A stretch of DNA of 38,405 nucleotides from Bacillus sp. ISL-34 (GTDB lineage Bacteria > Bacillota > Bacilli > Bacillales > DSM-1321). The stretch lies in assembly GCF_018613325.1 (NCBI RefSeq), contig NZ_JAGGQJ010000043.1:1-38405 (forward strand), given 5' to 3'. Under the pieces are notes generated by a model. The model saw only the letters and a program-made list of their open reading frames with translations, did no database searches and was not told the origin of the DNA. Positions 23,840 to 35,135 of this stretch are shown here, piece by piece (within the stretch, counting starts at the first letter, position 1; every line of letters starts with the position of its first letter). The translations under genes and the position numbers were made by a program.

Positions 23840-24857
23840 TCATAAACACCTCCAATAATTTTTCGAGGTCCAGCAACCCAAAACCTTGATGATGCTCTGG
23901 AAGACCAATATTTCTTGTAGAGGAATAGAGATAGGACTTCATTTCTGAAACACCTTTGGTCAAAAAGGGAAAAAAAGTTGCACACACACCTGAAATCACT
24001 GGTGTTGAATAAGAGGTTCCGTGATCGGGTATGTGATTAAAATATATTGTACCTGATGATAATATATTCGGTTTTTTTATACCCGGAACTCCTCGGCTTG
24101 AAAAATCAGCTATTTCCATTGAATATGGTTTAATTGAGCCTACTGTGACTGCCTCCTGCGAATTTCCAGGACATTGAATTGTTGATTCTCCAGTACCTTT
24201 ATTACCTGCTGCTACAATGAATAATTTACCTTCATTTTGTGTATAATGATTTACATATTGACACATTACACAAGGATTTTCAGCTGTACAAGGGACATCA
24301 AATCCCATTGACATATTTATAATATCAGCTTTCTTAACAGCCGCATCAATTGCCTGTAAGACATCTGTTGCTTTTATATACCCATCTTGAGTAACTTTAA
24401 AGCTTGCAATCATTGCACCAGGCGCTGCTTTTCGGATAATGTTAGCTACTTTTGTTCCATGATTAATTAGTGTAGTACTCCCAAATCCAGTGAAGTCCTG
24501 ATGTTCAATTACCCAGGTTTCATCCACCCCTGAATCCAATACCGCAACCGTGGTTCCCCAGCCAGTAAGATTAGAATTCCTCAGTAAACTAAAATTCAAC
24601 CCAGGAACTATTTGGATATCGTTTTGTGGAACACTGCTAATTGTACCTTCAATATCTTGTAAGACCCCAACTGGATTTTCCATTATGTATTTTAAGTTAA
24701 AAGTGCGTTCGATTTCACACTTTATTTCATCTATAACCTTAATTCCTATTATTGGTAGCACAGGTGAAAAATATACAATGGAACCGCCATTGTTTTCAAC
24801 AAAATTATTGATTAAACCTCTGTCAGAGGGTTCACATTCAAGTAGATACGTTTCCAT
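23796..24857 (-). CDS. intracellular-type S8 subtilisin-like serine protease
   Basis: 353 residues, start at 24857 set by AAAGGAGGTG. No signal peptide. An N-terminal prodomain-like region (1-65) precedes the peptidase domain. The triad is visible: D108 (AVLDSGVD), H133 (NHGTKVA), oxyanion N219 (AAGN) and S282 (GTSYSTP). It lacks long C-terminal extensions; unusual is the Cys-rich patch PCTAENPCVMC (189-199). First gene of a two-gene minus-strand operon with the 65-residue prodomain-like protein. Location in a mobile element next to restriction remnants hints at a defence, competition or maturation role, but that is inference. Confidence 0.88.
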   Translation of the reverse strand: METYLLECEPSDRGLINNFVENNGGSIVYFSPVLPIIGIKVIDEIKCEIERTFNLKYIMENPVGVLQDIEGTISSVPQNDIQIVPGLNFSLLRNSNLTGWGTTVAVLDSGVDETWVIEHQDFTGFGSTTLINHGTKVANIIRKAAPGAMIASFKVTQDGYIKATDVLQAIDAAVKKADIINMSMGFDVPCTAENPCVMCQYVNHYTQNEGKLFIVAAGNKGTGESTIQCPGNSQEAVTVGSIKPYSMEIADFSSRGVPGIKKPNILSSGTIYFNHIPDHGTSYSTPVISGVCATFFPFLTKGVSEMKSYLYSSTRNIGLPEHHQGFGLLDLEKLLEVFMNAQNYDTSKGQEQG

Positions 24858-24978
24858 TTTCACACCTCCTTTAAATAATTTCAATATGTATATATTCTAT
24901 ATAATGGTAGATTAATCCTTTAAGATTTAAATTAAATATTATCATAAAATGAACACAATAACACTTAATAAATCAAAA

Positions 24979-25001
24979 ATACACCCAGGAAACGGGTGTA
25001 T
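24979..25001 (-). terminator. terminator downstream of the hsdR-ygjP genes
   Basis: ATACACCC-AGGAAAC-GGGTGTAT 8-bp stem, followed on the minus strand by TTTTTGATTT. It ends transcription 65 bp after the YgjP-like gene. Confidence 0.7.
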
Positions 25002-25066
25002 GATTTGTAAGTTGGAGCATGTATAAATATATATAAAGGGATGTCGAAATCATAATATTTCCTAAA

Positions 25067-25801
25067 TTACAGATCTATGACTATTTCTTCATCCAAAATT
25101 GCCTTCCTATTCTCCCAATCGGGCATCAAGGAATAGAGCATTTTATAAAAGTCATCACTATGGTTATTGTGTTTAAAGTGTATTAATTCATGTAACACCA
25201 CATAATCAATACAATGTTTCGGCGCTTTAATTAGCTCACTATTGAGGAGTATTGTATTTGAATCCACTAAAGCGGAACCCCATCGTGCTTTCATCAAACG
25301 TAAATCTATTGATGGCTTGTCGATAGCATATTTTTGCACCAACGGGTAAATCTTTTCCAAAGATTTCTCAAAAACCTTCTGTGCCTTTTCTCGATACCAC
25401 TCCTCCATAAGCCTGGCTTTACGATTATAATTATTCTTATCCTTTATATATAAATAAATAAATCCTCGAAAATATTTAACGGTGTCTTCTTGATCCGCCA
25501 CAAGGACTTTTAATCTATACTGTTTGCCCAGGTACTTAAATGTCTCCCCGCTTACATATTCTCGTTTGCTTTGTTTGATAGGTTGCACGTTTTCAAAGTT
25601 CTTCACATGTTTTGAAATCCATGCACCTTTCCCCTTTACAAATTCACATATAAAATCAATTGGAACTTTTGAATTTGCGGTTACTATAATTGACATATCT
25701 GGTTTGATATTTAGATTTATATTTTTAACATTCTTTCGCTCCAATTGAAATTCAATAAATTTTTGGCCGTATTGAACTAGATGTTTTTCCAAGATGCTCA
25801 C
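25067..25801 (-). CDS. YgjP/SprT-like zinc metallopeptidase
   Basis: About 244 residues. YgjP (DUF45) features are an N-terminal beta region (FQLERKNVKNINLNIKPD) and the metal site HELIHFKHNNHSDDFY near the end, with LRLMKARWGSA before it. I propose the GTG at 25801, just after the hsdR stop; an ATG at 25864 in the same frame would overlap hsdR by 59 nt. Genes of this family are frequently the last gene of type I restriction operons, where their role is unknown; here it outlived the restriction system. The frame is intact. Confidence 0.82.
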   Translation of the reverse strand: MSILEKHLVQYGQKFIEFQLERKNVKNINLNIKPDMSIIVTANSKVPIDFICEFVKGKGAWISKHVKNFENVQPIKQSKREYVSGETFKYLGKQYRLKVLVADQEDTVKYFRGFIYLYIKDKNNYNRKARLMEEWYREKAQKVFEKSLEKIYPLVQKYAIDKPSIDLRLMKARWGSALVDSNTILLNSELIKAPKHCIDYVVLHELIHFKHNNHSDDFYKMLYSLMPDWENRKAILDEEIVIDL

Positions 25802-25805
25802 AACC

Positions 25806-28165
25806 TTAATAACGCCGTAGTGCCACAGTTTTAATTTGTTCAATAATTTTATCAATTTGATCAAAGTCTAAATTGATTTTTTGCTCTTTTGTAAAGTCAA
25901 AGAGGAGGTCATCAAGCTCTTGAGCGATGCGATTATGGACTTCAATATTTTTGTGCCAATCCACTTTTGTGTACTGCTGAATTATTTTTTCCATTTTTAA
26001 TGATAGATCACCAATTATATCGTAGCTTGCAATAGTTTCTTGAACCTCATTTACAATTTCCTTTGTAACTCCATAAAATGCTTGTGCATTCGGATTTCCC
26101 TTAATAATTTCCGGATAATCCTCTACAGGCTCTCCTTTACGGTAGTCATTCATGATATCATGCATTTTATATAGATATTCCGCTTCGGATATTCGTTTAT
26201 CTTTGTAGGCTTGTATTGCTTCTTGAATACGCTCTGAGAAACGCTTATAGTGAGCAGGATTTTCATCCCATTTTGTATTAATGCTTTTCGTTAAACGAGT
26301 ACGAATTGCATCTGCTTTTGCCCGCTTGGTATCTAAGCGTTCTAATTCTTCTTCAAATGCTTTTTCATTGAGAATATCTACTGGATTGGTTATACGAATG
26401 ACTTCTTCTGCTGAAATGTAATTGTCCATTAACTTTTGCATTTTAGCTTCGTACTCTTTGTGATCAATCGTATCCGAGTAACGAAGTTTCACACTTTTGC
26501 GAAGCTCTTGAAAAAACTTCAAGTCCTTTTTATACTTTTTCAATTCTTCTTCCGGTAAAGCATTGTAGATCTTCTCGGATTCTAAAGCAATGCCAAGATT
26601 TCGGCCGAACTGACTCAATACGTCATAGAAGCCATCCCTACGCTCTTTATCCTCTAACCATACTTCATATTCTTCTGTGTCCTGTTTATTTTTAATAGGA
26701 GCAAAAATTTGAAGTAAATCTGAATGGTACTGCCTTAAAGAGCCAATTACACTGATAACATCATAAATGGCACCTTCAATATCTTTTGGATCAAAGTTTT
26801 CTAGACCAGATCCTGAGTACATTTGCATTGCCTGGTCTAGTTTATCCAACAACCCACGATAATCAATAATAAATCCGTAATCTTTACCTTCATACAGCCG
26901 GTTTACCCTCGCAATGGCTTGTAGAAGAGTATGCTCTCTCAACGGCTTATCAATATATAAAACGGTTGCTTTCGGTGCATCGAAACCCGTTAATAGCTTA
27001 TCAACGACAATTAACAAATCAATTTCGTCGCCCTCAATGAATTCTTCCTTAATCGAATCTTCATAAGCGTCTTCATTTAAATAGCGATACATCATTTTCT
27101 TCCAAAAATTCTGTACCTTATCTTTGGATTCTTGGTCTACCGCCTCATGACCTTCACGTTGGTCAGGAGGAGAAATGACAACTGCACAATTTAAATCATC
27201 AAGCTCCTCAAACGCTTCCAAATAACGAATTGCTTCAATTTTGCTGTTTGTAGCAAGCATTGCTTTAAATTGGCTTCCTTGGGTTTTATAGTTATCCAAA
27301 AAGTGTTGGTTAATATCAAATGCAATCATGCTTATTCTTTGATTGGAAGAAGCTATTCGTTCAAACAAACTCCACTTCTTCATCACATCTTCTTTTTGTT
27401 TATCGTTTAGATGCCGAGTAATCATATCTAAACGGTTATCAATGGCCTTTTGATTTACAGATTGATCAACCATTTTCCCTTCATATAACAAGGGTACAAT
27501 TGCTTTATCTCTTACGCCATCTGCTATGGTGTAAGTGTGGATTAGCTTTCCAAACTTAATCATTGTGTTCTTCTCTTTTTTCATAAGAGGTGTTCCCGTA
27601 AACCCTAAGTAACAAGCATTTGGGAATACCTTTTTCATTTTTATATGGAGCTCGCCATATTGTGTACGGTGTGATTCATCCACCAAAACAAAAATATCCC
27701 TCGATTCAACAGGTTTTTGTTTTACGGAAGCTGTATCAAACTTATGAACTAAAGTGGTGACAATATCAGCATTATTATCATTGATTAAATTTACTAAATG
27801 GCTACCTGACTTCGCACGGCTCGCCCTTAATCTTGTAAGATTGAAATGTCTTATAGATCTGTTTATCTAACTCAACTCGGTCCGTTACGACCACAACCTT
27901 TGGGCTGTGTTCCAATAATTCAGATAATATATATTTTGCCAACATAACCATCGTGAGTGATTTTCCCGATCCTTGTGTATGCCAAATGACACCACTTTGG
28001 CGATTGCCGTTTTCGTCGCGCTCTTGAATAGTCTTAATAATTTCTTTAATCGCAAAGTATTGCTGATACCGAGCAACCTTTTTAACATCCTTATCAAATA
28101 GTGTAAAATAACGTGTCAATTCTAATAAACGCTCAGGATAAAATAAAGAAATGATGTTTTTATCC
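25806..28165 (-). pseudogene. hsdR: type I restriction enzyme HsdR, 5'-truncated and frameshifted
   Basis: Two frames make up one protein. The upstream part (28182-27802) carries Walker A in IWHTQGSGKSLTMVMLAKYI. The reading then shifts near 27818: the other frame gives RASRAKSGSHLVNLINDNNA and continues into IFVLVDESHRTQYGELHIKM (DEAD-like DESH box) and the helicase and C-terminal domains, ending VALRRY at 25806. About the first 250 residues of a normal enzyme of roughly 1000, with the PD-(D/E)XK nuclease, are gone; the truncation point abuts the integrase tail at 28169. No hsdM or hsdS remains. Restriction is certainly lost. Confidence 0.9.
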
Positions 28166-28168
28166 TGC

Positions 28169-28264
28169 ATTAACACTACCATGAATATTTACGCTCATAT
28201 GACCGCTAACATGGAAGAAAAGGCCTCCCACCAATTTAGTAAATTGATGAAAGACCTTCTCTAA
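28169..28264 (+). pseudogene. tyrosine integrase tail (element A)
   Basis: The frame reads INTTMNIYAHMTANMEEKAS and on to KDLL, TAA at 28262-28264: the last 31 codons of a Tn916/phage-type integrase, including the catalytic Tyr. It is close to the tail of the element B integrase (INTTMNIYAHMTKNIEEKTS). The rest was deleted, and the deletion joins it to hsdR on the opposite strand. Confidence 0.88.
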
Positions 28265-28305
28265 TAAATGAGCTTTTAGCTTATGAAGTTGAATTTTTTA
28301 CTCAT

Positions 28306-28328
28306 TATGAGCAAAAGTATGAGCATTT
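28306..28328. repeat. subterminal repeat, right end of element A
   Basis: Two TATGAGCA units; 22 of 23 bases equal the left-end unit at 23384-23406. It sits between the integrase tail and the att core, where arm-type sites are expected. Confidence 0.65.
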
Positions 28329-28343
28329 AAACCTCAATCACTT

Positions 28344-30059
<1,716 letters not shown>

Positions 30060-30075
30060 TAAGTATGATGTATAA

Positions 30076-30360
30076 TTAGCCGATAACAGCTAGAATGTCG
30101 CTTTCACGTAAAATTAAGTATTCAGTGTTTTCGTATTTAACTTCAGTACCTGCATATTTTGAGAAGATAATTAGATCGCCTTGGGCAACCTCTAAAGCAA
30201 CACGTTCGCCATTTTCAAGGACACGGCCAGTACCAACTGCTACTACCTTACCTTCTTGTGGCTTTTCTTTAGCAGTATCAGGAAGAACAATACCGCTTGC
30301 AGTTTTTTCTTCAGTTTGAACTAGTTCAATAATAACGCGATCACCTAATGGTTTTAACAA
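30076..30360 (-). CDS. groES: 10 kDa co-chaperonin GroES, TTG start
   Basis: 94 residues with the TTG at 30360 as start ([20 protein letters not shown], translated with initiator Met), about 8 nt behind AGGAGG; this gives the normal GroES length. An ATG further upstream in frame would extend it by 18 non-conserved residues and lies ahead of the binding site. The mobile loop ([19 protein letters not shown]) and the C-terminal [14 protein letters not shown] are complete. Caps the GroEL ring. First gene of the CIRCE-regulated operon. Confidence 0.96.
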   Translation of the reverse strand: MLKPLGDRVIIELVQTEEKTASGIVLPDTAKEKPQEGKVVAVGTGRVLENGERVALEVAQGDLIIFSKYAGTEVKYENTEYLILRESDILAVIG

Positions 30361-30407
30361 GTGAAACAACCTCCTCATATTCTCTTGATAATTTGTTACA
30401 TGATTTA

Positions 30408-30434
30408 TTAGCACTCTTCATCATCGAGTGCTAA
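30408..30434. promoter_or_regulatory. CIRCE operator (HrcA binding)
   Basis: Perfect inverted repeat TTAGCACTC-N9-GAGTGCTAA, located between the promoter and the groES start. HrcA binds this element and represses groESL until heat stress. Confidence 0.98.
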
Positions 30435-30444
30435 CACATTTATA

Positions 30445-30473
30445 ATATTAAATAAACCGAGCCTTTTTTGCAA
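30445..30473 (-). promoter_or_regulatory. groESL promoter
   Basis: Minus strand TTGCAA (30468-30473), 17-bp spacer, TAATAT (30445-30450), immediately upstream of the CIRCE. Suits a vegetative sigma factor. The remaining gap up to ydiL (30480-30690) shows no further recognised signal. Confidence 0.7.
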
Positions 30474-30695
30474 GTATCTTATTGAAAATTTTTTATTAAT
30501 TTCTGATAAATTACGGGTAAACTACTTTAGCATAATGATTTCCTTAACAAAGTAATTGAAATGTTTCGTTAGGGGTACCTTTAAGTGGTGTTCTGCCTCA
30601 ATTTTTGATACCATTTTGGAGTATGCGTTTATAGCTTGTCCCCATATCAGGAACGTTCCGAGCGGAATGGGTGACTATAAAAGGAGTTTTCATTT

Positions 30696-31421
30696 TTGAA
30701 AAAAGAATATTGGTTCGTCATCATCACTTATATTGCCATGCAATTATCCAGTATTGTCGGGGTACCCATTTTCATGCTGATCGGGTCTTATACCGGAATG
30801 CCGGCTGATGAACTCGAAGTGAAATCTGCAGCATACTGGATAGTTTTCAGTTTTCTCGCTGCTCTATTCTTGATTCTTTTTTTAATGAGAAAAGATATGA
30901 AGGAAAAGTTGGACACGAGGAATCAAACTTCCGTTTCCATGTCCATATTATGGGCAATTGCAGGAGTGTTCATGGCTCTTTTTGCGCAAAGCATTGCCGG
31001 CAGCATTGAACAAATGCTTGGGGTGGAGTCTGAATCTGAAAATACCCAGCAACTCATTTCACTCATTTACAAAGTCCCCATGGTCGTTTTCGTCACTTCA
31101 GTAATTGGACCTATATTGGAAGAATTAATTTTCCGGAAAATCATTTTCGGATCACTTCATAAACGTTTTAACTTCTTTATTTCAGCTTTAATCAGCTCAG
31201 TTATTTTCGGCTTGGCGCATGGAGAATTTGAACATCTTCTTTTATATACAGCAATGGGCTTCACTTTTGCTTTCCTTTATGCAAAAACAGGCCGCATTCT
31301 CGTATCGATGAGCGCTCATATTGCGATGAATACGCTTGTTATCATCCTTCAAGTGGTATATCGGGAGGATATTGAGAAGATGATAGATACTGCACAGGCC
31401 TTCATCGGAGGTTTATTATGA
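30696..31421 (+). CDS. ydiL: CPBP-family intramembrane metalloprotease (YdiL)
   Basis: 241 residues, TTG start with AAAAGGAG upstream. Eight or so membrane spans. CPBP/Abi motifs: EELIFRKIIFG (motif 1, EExxxR), FGLAHGEFEHLL (motif 2 His) and a C-terminal SAHIAMNTL (motif 3). Such proteases cleave CAAX-type or bacteriocin-related substrates. Position between groES and ydiK is as in B. subtilis; it overlaps ydiK by 4 nt. Confidence 0.88.
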   Translation: MKKEYWFVIITYIAMQLSSIVGVPIFMLIGSYTGMPADELEVKSAAYWIVFSFLAALFLILFLMRKDMKEKLDTRNQTSVSMSILWAIAGVFMALFAQSIAGSIEQMLGVESESENTQQLISLIYKVPMVVFVTSVIGPILEELIFRKIIFGSLHKRFNFFISALISSVIFGLAHGEFEHLLLYTAMGFTFAFLYAKTGRILVSMSAHIAMNTLVIILQVVYREDIEKMIDTAQAFIGGLL

Positions 31422-31630
31422 AACGTCAATCACCCTTATTCATGGGCATCATCTATGCAGGCTTAGGAGCTCTTTTTACCGCTATTGCGATTCAAACCGT
31501 CAATTCTTCTGGATGGGGACTCTTTGCCTACATACTTGTCCTTATTGCGACTCTTGACTTTGGATCGGGATTACGCATGATCATGCTGCACTTTAAGATT
31601 AAAGCCGCACAAAAAAATAAGAAAAAATAA
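31418..31630 (+). CDS. ydiK: YdiK-like small membrane protein (DUF4305)
   Basis: 70 residues with two spans (about 7-25 and 33-57) and a basic tail KAAQKNKKK. Begins MKRQSPLFMGIIYAGLGALF as in YdiK proteins. Translationally coupled to ydiL (ATGA overlap). Function unknown. Confidence 0.85.
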   Translation: MKRQSPLFMGIIYAGLGALFTAIAIQTVNSSGWGLFAYILVLIATLDFGSGLRMIMLHFKIKAAQKNKKK

Positions 31631-31660
31631 AAAAACGCTGCAATGATGCAGCGTTTTTTT
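31630..31660. terminator. bidirectional terminator between ydiK and rex
   Basis: AAAAACGCTGCA-ATGA-TGCAGCGTTTTT stem with A/T runs on both sides, separating the convergent ydiLK and rex genes. Confidence 0.93.
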
Positions 31661-32319
31661 CATTCCTCCAATGCGGCTTCTTCCACTACAGGGTAATGTT
31701 TCAGGAAGTAGATGAGCGACTGAAGCTCCACGGCCAGGTCAATATGGTGAACCCTTATGGATGGGGGCACGGTCAGCCGTGCAGGTGTGAAATTCAATAT
31801 TCCTTTTATATCAGCTTTGACTAGACGATCGGTTATCGTCTGGGCTACCTGTGCAGGCACTGTCAATATAGCCGCAGTAATATTATTTTCCTGCAATAGT
31901 GTATCGATTTGATCCATATGATAGATGGGCACATCAGCTATTCGCTTGCCGACTTTTTCTTCGGAAACTTCGAAAGCCATTTCAATTTTTGTATTATTAT
32001 TTTTCATGAAATTGTAATTTAAAAAAGCGGTTCCTAAATTTCCTACCCCGATTAAAGCGACTTTGGTCAATTCATCTTGATCTAGTGTTTTTCTAAAGAA
32101 GGATAATAAATAATTGACATTGTAGCCGTAGCCTTTTTTCCCAAGCGCGCCAAAGTAGGAAAAATCACGGCGTATGGTGGCAGAATCCACTTTTACAGCT
32201 TCGCTTAGCTCTGCCGAGGAAACTCTTTGTTTGCCTGAGGAATGTAAGTTCTTTAAAAATCGATAATACAATGGCAACCTTTTGGCTGTTGCCTGCGGTA
32301 TCTTTGGGTCATGGTTCAT
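31660..32319 (-). CDS. rex: redox-sensing transcriptional repressor Rex
   Basis: 219 residues. N-terminal winged helix ([20 protein letters not shown]) and C-terminal Rossmann domain with [12 protein letters not shown] for NAD(H). Represses fermentation and respiration genes until NADH/NAD rises. Downstream of moaC by 33 bp on the same strand. In B. subtilis tatAY-tatCY separate rex from ydiK; here they are absent. Confidence 0.95.
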   Translation of the reverse strand: MNHDPKIPQATAKRLPLYYRFLKNLHSSGKQRVSSAELSEAVKVDSATIRRDFSYFGALGKKGYGYNVNYLLSFFRKTLDQDELTKVALIGVGNLGTAFLNYNFMKNNNTKIEMAFEVSEEKVGKRIADVPIYHMDQIDTLLQENNITAAILTVPAQVAQTITDRLVKADIKGILNFTPARLTVPPSIRVHHIDLAVELQSLIYFLKHYPVVEEAALEE

Positions 32320-32352
32320 TTTTCTTCCCCGCCTTCACACATGCTTTTCAAC

Positions 32353-32859
32353 TTAATCTCTATCTGTTTGTTTTACTTGTCTTTTATAATCGTTACTGGA
32401 AACTCCGCCTGTTTTCTCCACTAAGAATGTAGGCCCGATCACCATTCCCTTATCAATGGCCTTACACATGTCATAAACAGTCAAGGCAGTCACGGATGCA
32501 GCTGTTAACGCTTCCATTTCCACACCTGTACTCCCTTTTGTCTTAGCTTCCGTTTCAATCCTAAGCCTGTATCCTTGTTCTTCTTTTTCCCACTCAAAGG
32601 CTATATTGACCCCTTGCAGAGCAATGGGATGGCACATTGGAATGATATTGGATGTATTTTTGCTGGCCATTATTCCTGCAACTTGTGCAACAGCCAGTAC
32701 ATCACCTTTTTTCATTTTCTGGTTCGTGACCAATTCATATATTTCATCATTCAATAAAATGCTCGATTGAGCTACTGCCATCCGGGTTGTTTCAGGCTTT
32801 GCACTCACATCGACCATTTTGGCCCTGCCCTGTTCATTAAAATGCGTTAAGTCTCCCAT
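32353..32859 (-). CDS. moaC: cyclic pyranopterin monophosphate synthase MoaC
   Basis: 168 residues of normal length. It turns the rearranged GTP intermediate into cyclic pyranopterin phosphate in molybdenum cofactor synthesis. The signature [10 protein letters not shown] and [20 protein letters not shown] (active-site helix) and the final [14 protein letters not shown] are all present. Followed by rex, as in Bacillus. Confidence 0.95.
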   Translation of the reverse strand: MGDLTHFNEQGRAKMVDVSAKPETTRMAVAQSSILLNDEIYELVTNQKMKKGDVLAVAQVAGIMASKNTSNIIPMCHPIALQGVNIAFEWEKEEQGYRLRIETEAKTKGSTGVEMEALTAASVTALTVYDMCKAIDKGMVIGPTFLVEKTGGVSSNDYKRQVKQTDRD

Positions 32860-32992
32860 TTAAGTAACCCCTCCTAAATCATACACTATTATTCCACTTT
32901 ATGTAACAGCTTTTGTTTTAGCTTGGAACCAAGCTGTTGCCGATAATAACTAAAATACGTTACACTAACTATAATCAATTGAGGTGAAATCT

Positions 32993-34912
32993 ATGATTTT
33001 ATTACAAATCAATCAACTATCGAAATATTATGGAGCTGAACTTATTTTATCAAATATGAAGCTCGAAGTTCAAAATAAAGATCGAATTGCACTTGTCGGC
33101 CGAAATGGCGCCGGTAAATCCACTCTGCTAAAAATCATAGCCGGGCAGCTTTCCCATGATGGCGGTGAAATAATCAAACCAAAAGGCGTCACCATCGGCT
33201 ATATGGCCCAGGATACGGGATTGGAATCCGAACTGACCATTTGGGATGAGATGCTGACTGTATTCACGGACCTTATAGAGCAGGAAAAGGAACTGCGTCG
33301 CCTTGAGGCTGATATGGCCAGACCTGACATCTTTGAAAACGAAACGATTTACCAAAAAGTGTTGAATGAATATGACACTTTAATGGTGGCATTCAAAGAG
33401 AAGGGCGGTTATCAATATGAAGCGGATATCCGTTCCGTATTGCATGGGCTTCAGTTTGCTGACTTTGACCATTCCACCCCAATTTCCACTTTAAGCGGGG
33501 GGCAAAAAACAAGGCTTGCATTAGGGAAGCTGCTTCTAAGGAAACCGGATATATTGATTCTGGATGAGCCGACGAACCATTTGGATATCGAAACCCTCTC
33601 TTGGCTTGAACAATATTTACAAAGCTACCAGGGAGCTGTCCTCATCGTTTCCCATGACCGCTATTTTTTAGATAAAGTAGTAAACCTGGTATATGAGATT
33701 TCCCGGAATAACATGAAAAAATACCATGGTAATTATAGTTCTTACCTAGAGGGAAAAGCGGAAGATTATGAGCGGGACATGAAACTGTTCGAGAAGCAGC
33801 AAGGGGAAATCGAAAAGCTTCGCGACTTTGTCCAACGTAATATCACCAGGGCTTCCACGACGAAAAGAGCACAAAGCAGACGCAAACAGCTCGAAAAGAT
33901 GGATGTATTGGACAAGCCGCAAGGAGATGAAAAATCCGCGAATTTTTCTTTCCAGATTGAAAGGCAAAGCGGCAATGAAGTGCTCCACCTTCAGGACTTG
34001 GCTATCGGATACGAAGGGGAAACGGTATCAAGGAATATAAATTCCCGGATGACAAAAGGCGAGAGCATAGCTCTTGTAGGCCCAAATGGAGTTGGAAAAT
34101 CAACGTTATTGAAAACGATCATCTCTAAGCTCCCTGCAATTTCCGGGGACTTCCGTTTTGGAACGAACGTAGAAGTCAGCTACTACGATCAAGAACAGGC
34201 TAACCTTGTTTCCAATAAACGTGTACTCAATGAATTATGGGACGACTATCCCCTTAAACCGGAAAAGGACATCCGCACCGTACTCGGTAATTTCCTTTTT
34301 AGCGGGGATGATGTTTTGAAAACCGTTTCCACACTAAGCGGGGGCGAAAAGGCTCGGCTCGCTCTAGCCAAAATGATGATGCAAAAAGGGAATTTTTTAA
34401 TTCTTGATGAACCAACGAACCATTTGGACCTCGATAGTAAATTGGTGCTTGAAAACGCATTGATCGATTATCCGGGAACTATCCTTTTCGTCTCACATGA
34501 CCGTTATTTCATAAATCGGATAGCAACGAAAGTGATAGAGCTCTCCAAAGACGGCAACGAAGAATTCCTCGGTGATTATGATTACTATTTAGAGAAGAAA
34601 CAGGAGCAAGCTGAAATCCAAGCACTTGAACAGCAGGATCAGGCTAAAACTTTAGATGCAGCTGTAGAAAAAACAAATTACAAAATAGATAAAGAAGCAA
34701 AAAAAGCTGAACGCCAGCGAAAACGGCGCATTGAGGAAATCGAGGCAGCCATGGAGCTCCTTGAAACCGAAATAAACGAATATAATGACCTCCTTTGCGA
34801 TTCAAATGTTTTTCAGGACCACGAAAAAGTGATGGAAGTCCAAACAAAGCTTGATAAAGCACAGGAAAAATTGGACCAGCTTCTCGAAGAATGGGCTGAA
34901 CTGGAAGAATGA
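32993..34912 (+). CDS. ydiF: ABC-F family ATPase (YdiF)
   Basis: About 639 residues; start at 32993 with GAGGTG upstream, the in-frame GTG at 32984 lying in that site. Two ABC domains: GRNGAGKST, LSGGQKTRLALGKLL and ILDEPTNHLDIE in the first; GPNGVGKST, LSGGEKARLALAKMM and ILDEPTNHLDLD in the second. The interdomain linker (about 240-310) is basic and helical, and the C-terminus (540-639) is a charged coiled coil. No membrane part: it acts on ribosomes. YdiF sits in the same position in B. subtilis. Own terminator. Confidence 0.94.
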   Translation: MILLQINQLSKYYGAELILSNMKLEVQNKDRIALVGRNGAGKSTLLKIIAGQLSHDGGEIIKPKGVTIGYMAQDTGLESELTIWDEMLTVFTDLIEQEKELRRLEADMARPDIFENETIYQKVLNEYDTLMVAFKEKGGYQYEADIRSVLHGLQFADFDHSTPISTLSGGQKTRLALGKLLLRKPDILILDEPTNHLDIETLSWLEQYLQSYQGAVLIVSHDRYFLDKVVNLVYEISRNNMKKYHGNYSSYLEGKAEDYERDMKLFEKQQGEIEKLRDFVQRNITRASTTKRAQSRRKQLEKMDVLDKPQGDEKSANFSFQIERQSGNEVLHLQDLAIGYEGETVSRNINSRMTKGESIALVGPNGVGKSTLLKTIISKLPAISGDFRFGTNVEVSYYDQEQANLVSNKRVLNELWDDYPLKPEKDIRTVLGNFLFSGDDVLKTVSTLSGGEKARLALAKMMMQKGNFLILDEPTNHLDLDSKLVLENALIDYPGTILFVSHDRYFINRIATKVIELSKDGNEEFLGDYDYYLEKKQEQAEIQALEQQDQAKTLDAAVEKTNYKIDKEAKKAERQRKRRIEEIEAAMELLETEINEYNDLLCDSNVFQDHEKVMEVQTKLDKAQEKLDQLLEEWAELEE

Positions 34913-34918
34913 CAAAAA

Positions 34919-34945
34919 ACCGAGTCAATCGACTCGGTCTTTTTC
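34919..34945 (+). terminator. ydiF terminator
   Basis: ACCGAGTC-AATC-GACTCGGT stem followed by CTTTTTC and T-rich sequence, seven bases after the ydiF stop. Confidence 0.9.
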
Positions 34946-34959
34946 TTTTTTATAAAAAG

Positions 34960-35106
34960 TTATCCACAAACTTGTTAACAAACTACTTACCGTTCATTAG
35001 CCATTAATTTGAGTTATGCACATTATCCACAGAAACATATCCACTTATCCACAAAAACACCGTTTTATACACATGCAGTATCATAATCAAAAAAACTTTA
35101 TCCACA
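34960..35106 (+). promoter_or_regulatory. DnaA-box cluster
   Basis: Four perfect TTATCCACA boxes (34960, 35023, 35045, 35098) and two with one mismatch (TTATGCACA at 35014, TTATACACA at 35065), plus ATATCCACT at 35037; all in the same orientation within 147 bp and outside any gene. Such oriC-distal clusters bind DnaA in B. subtilis; I recall the gcp (tsaD) region as one of them. Probably titrates DnaA or regulates the flanking genes. Confidence 0.88.
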
Positions 35107-35135
35107 GAATATTCTTTTTTTTTATTAACACGATA

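Noticed and set aside
34960..35106. Replication origin
   Set aside because: DnaA boxes are present but there is no dnaA/dnaN context or obvious unwinding region, and neighbours are ordinary chromosomal genes; an oriC-distal cluster is more likely.
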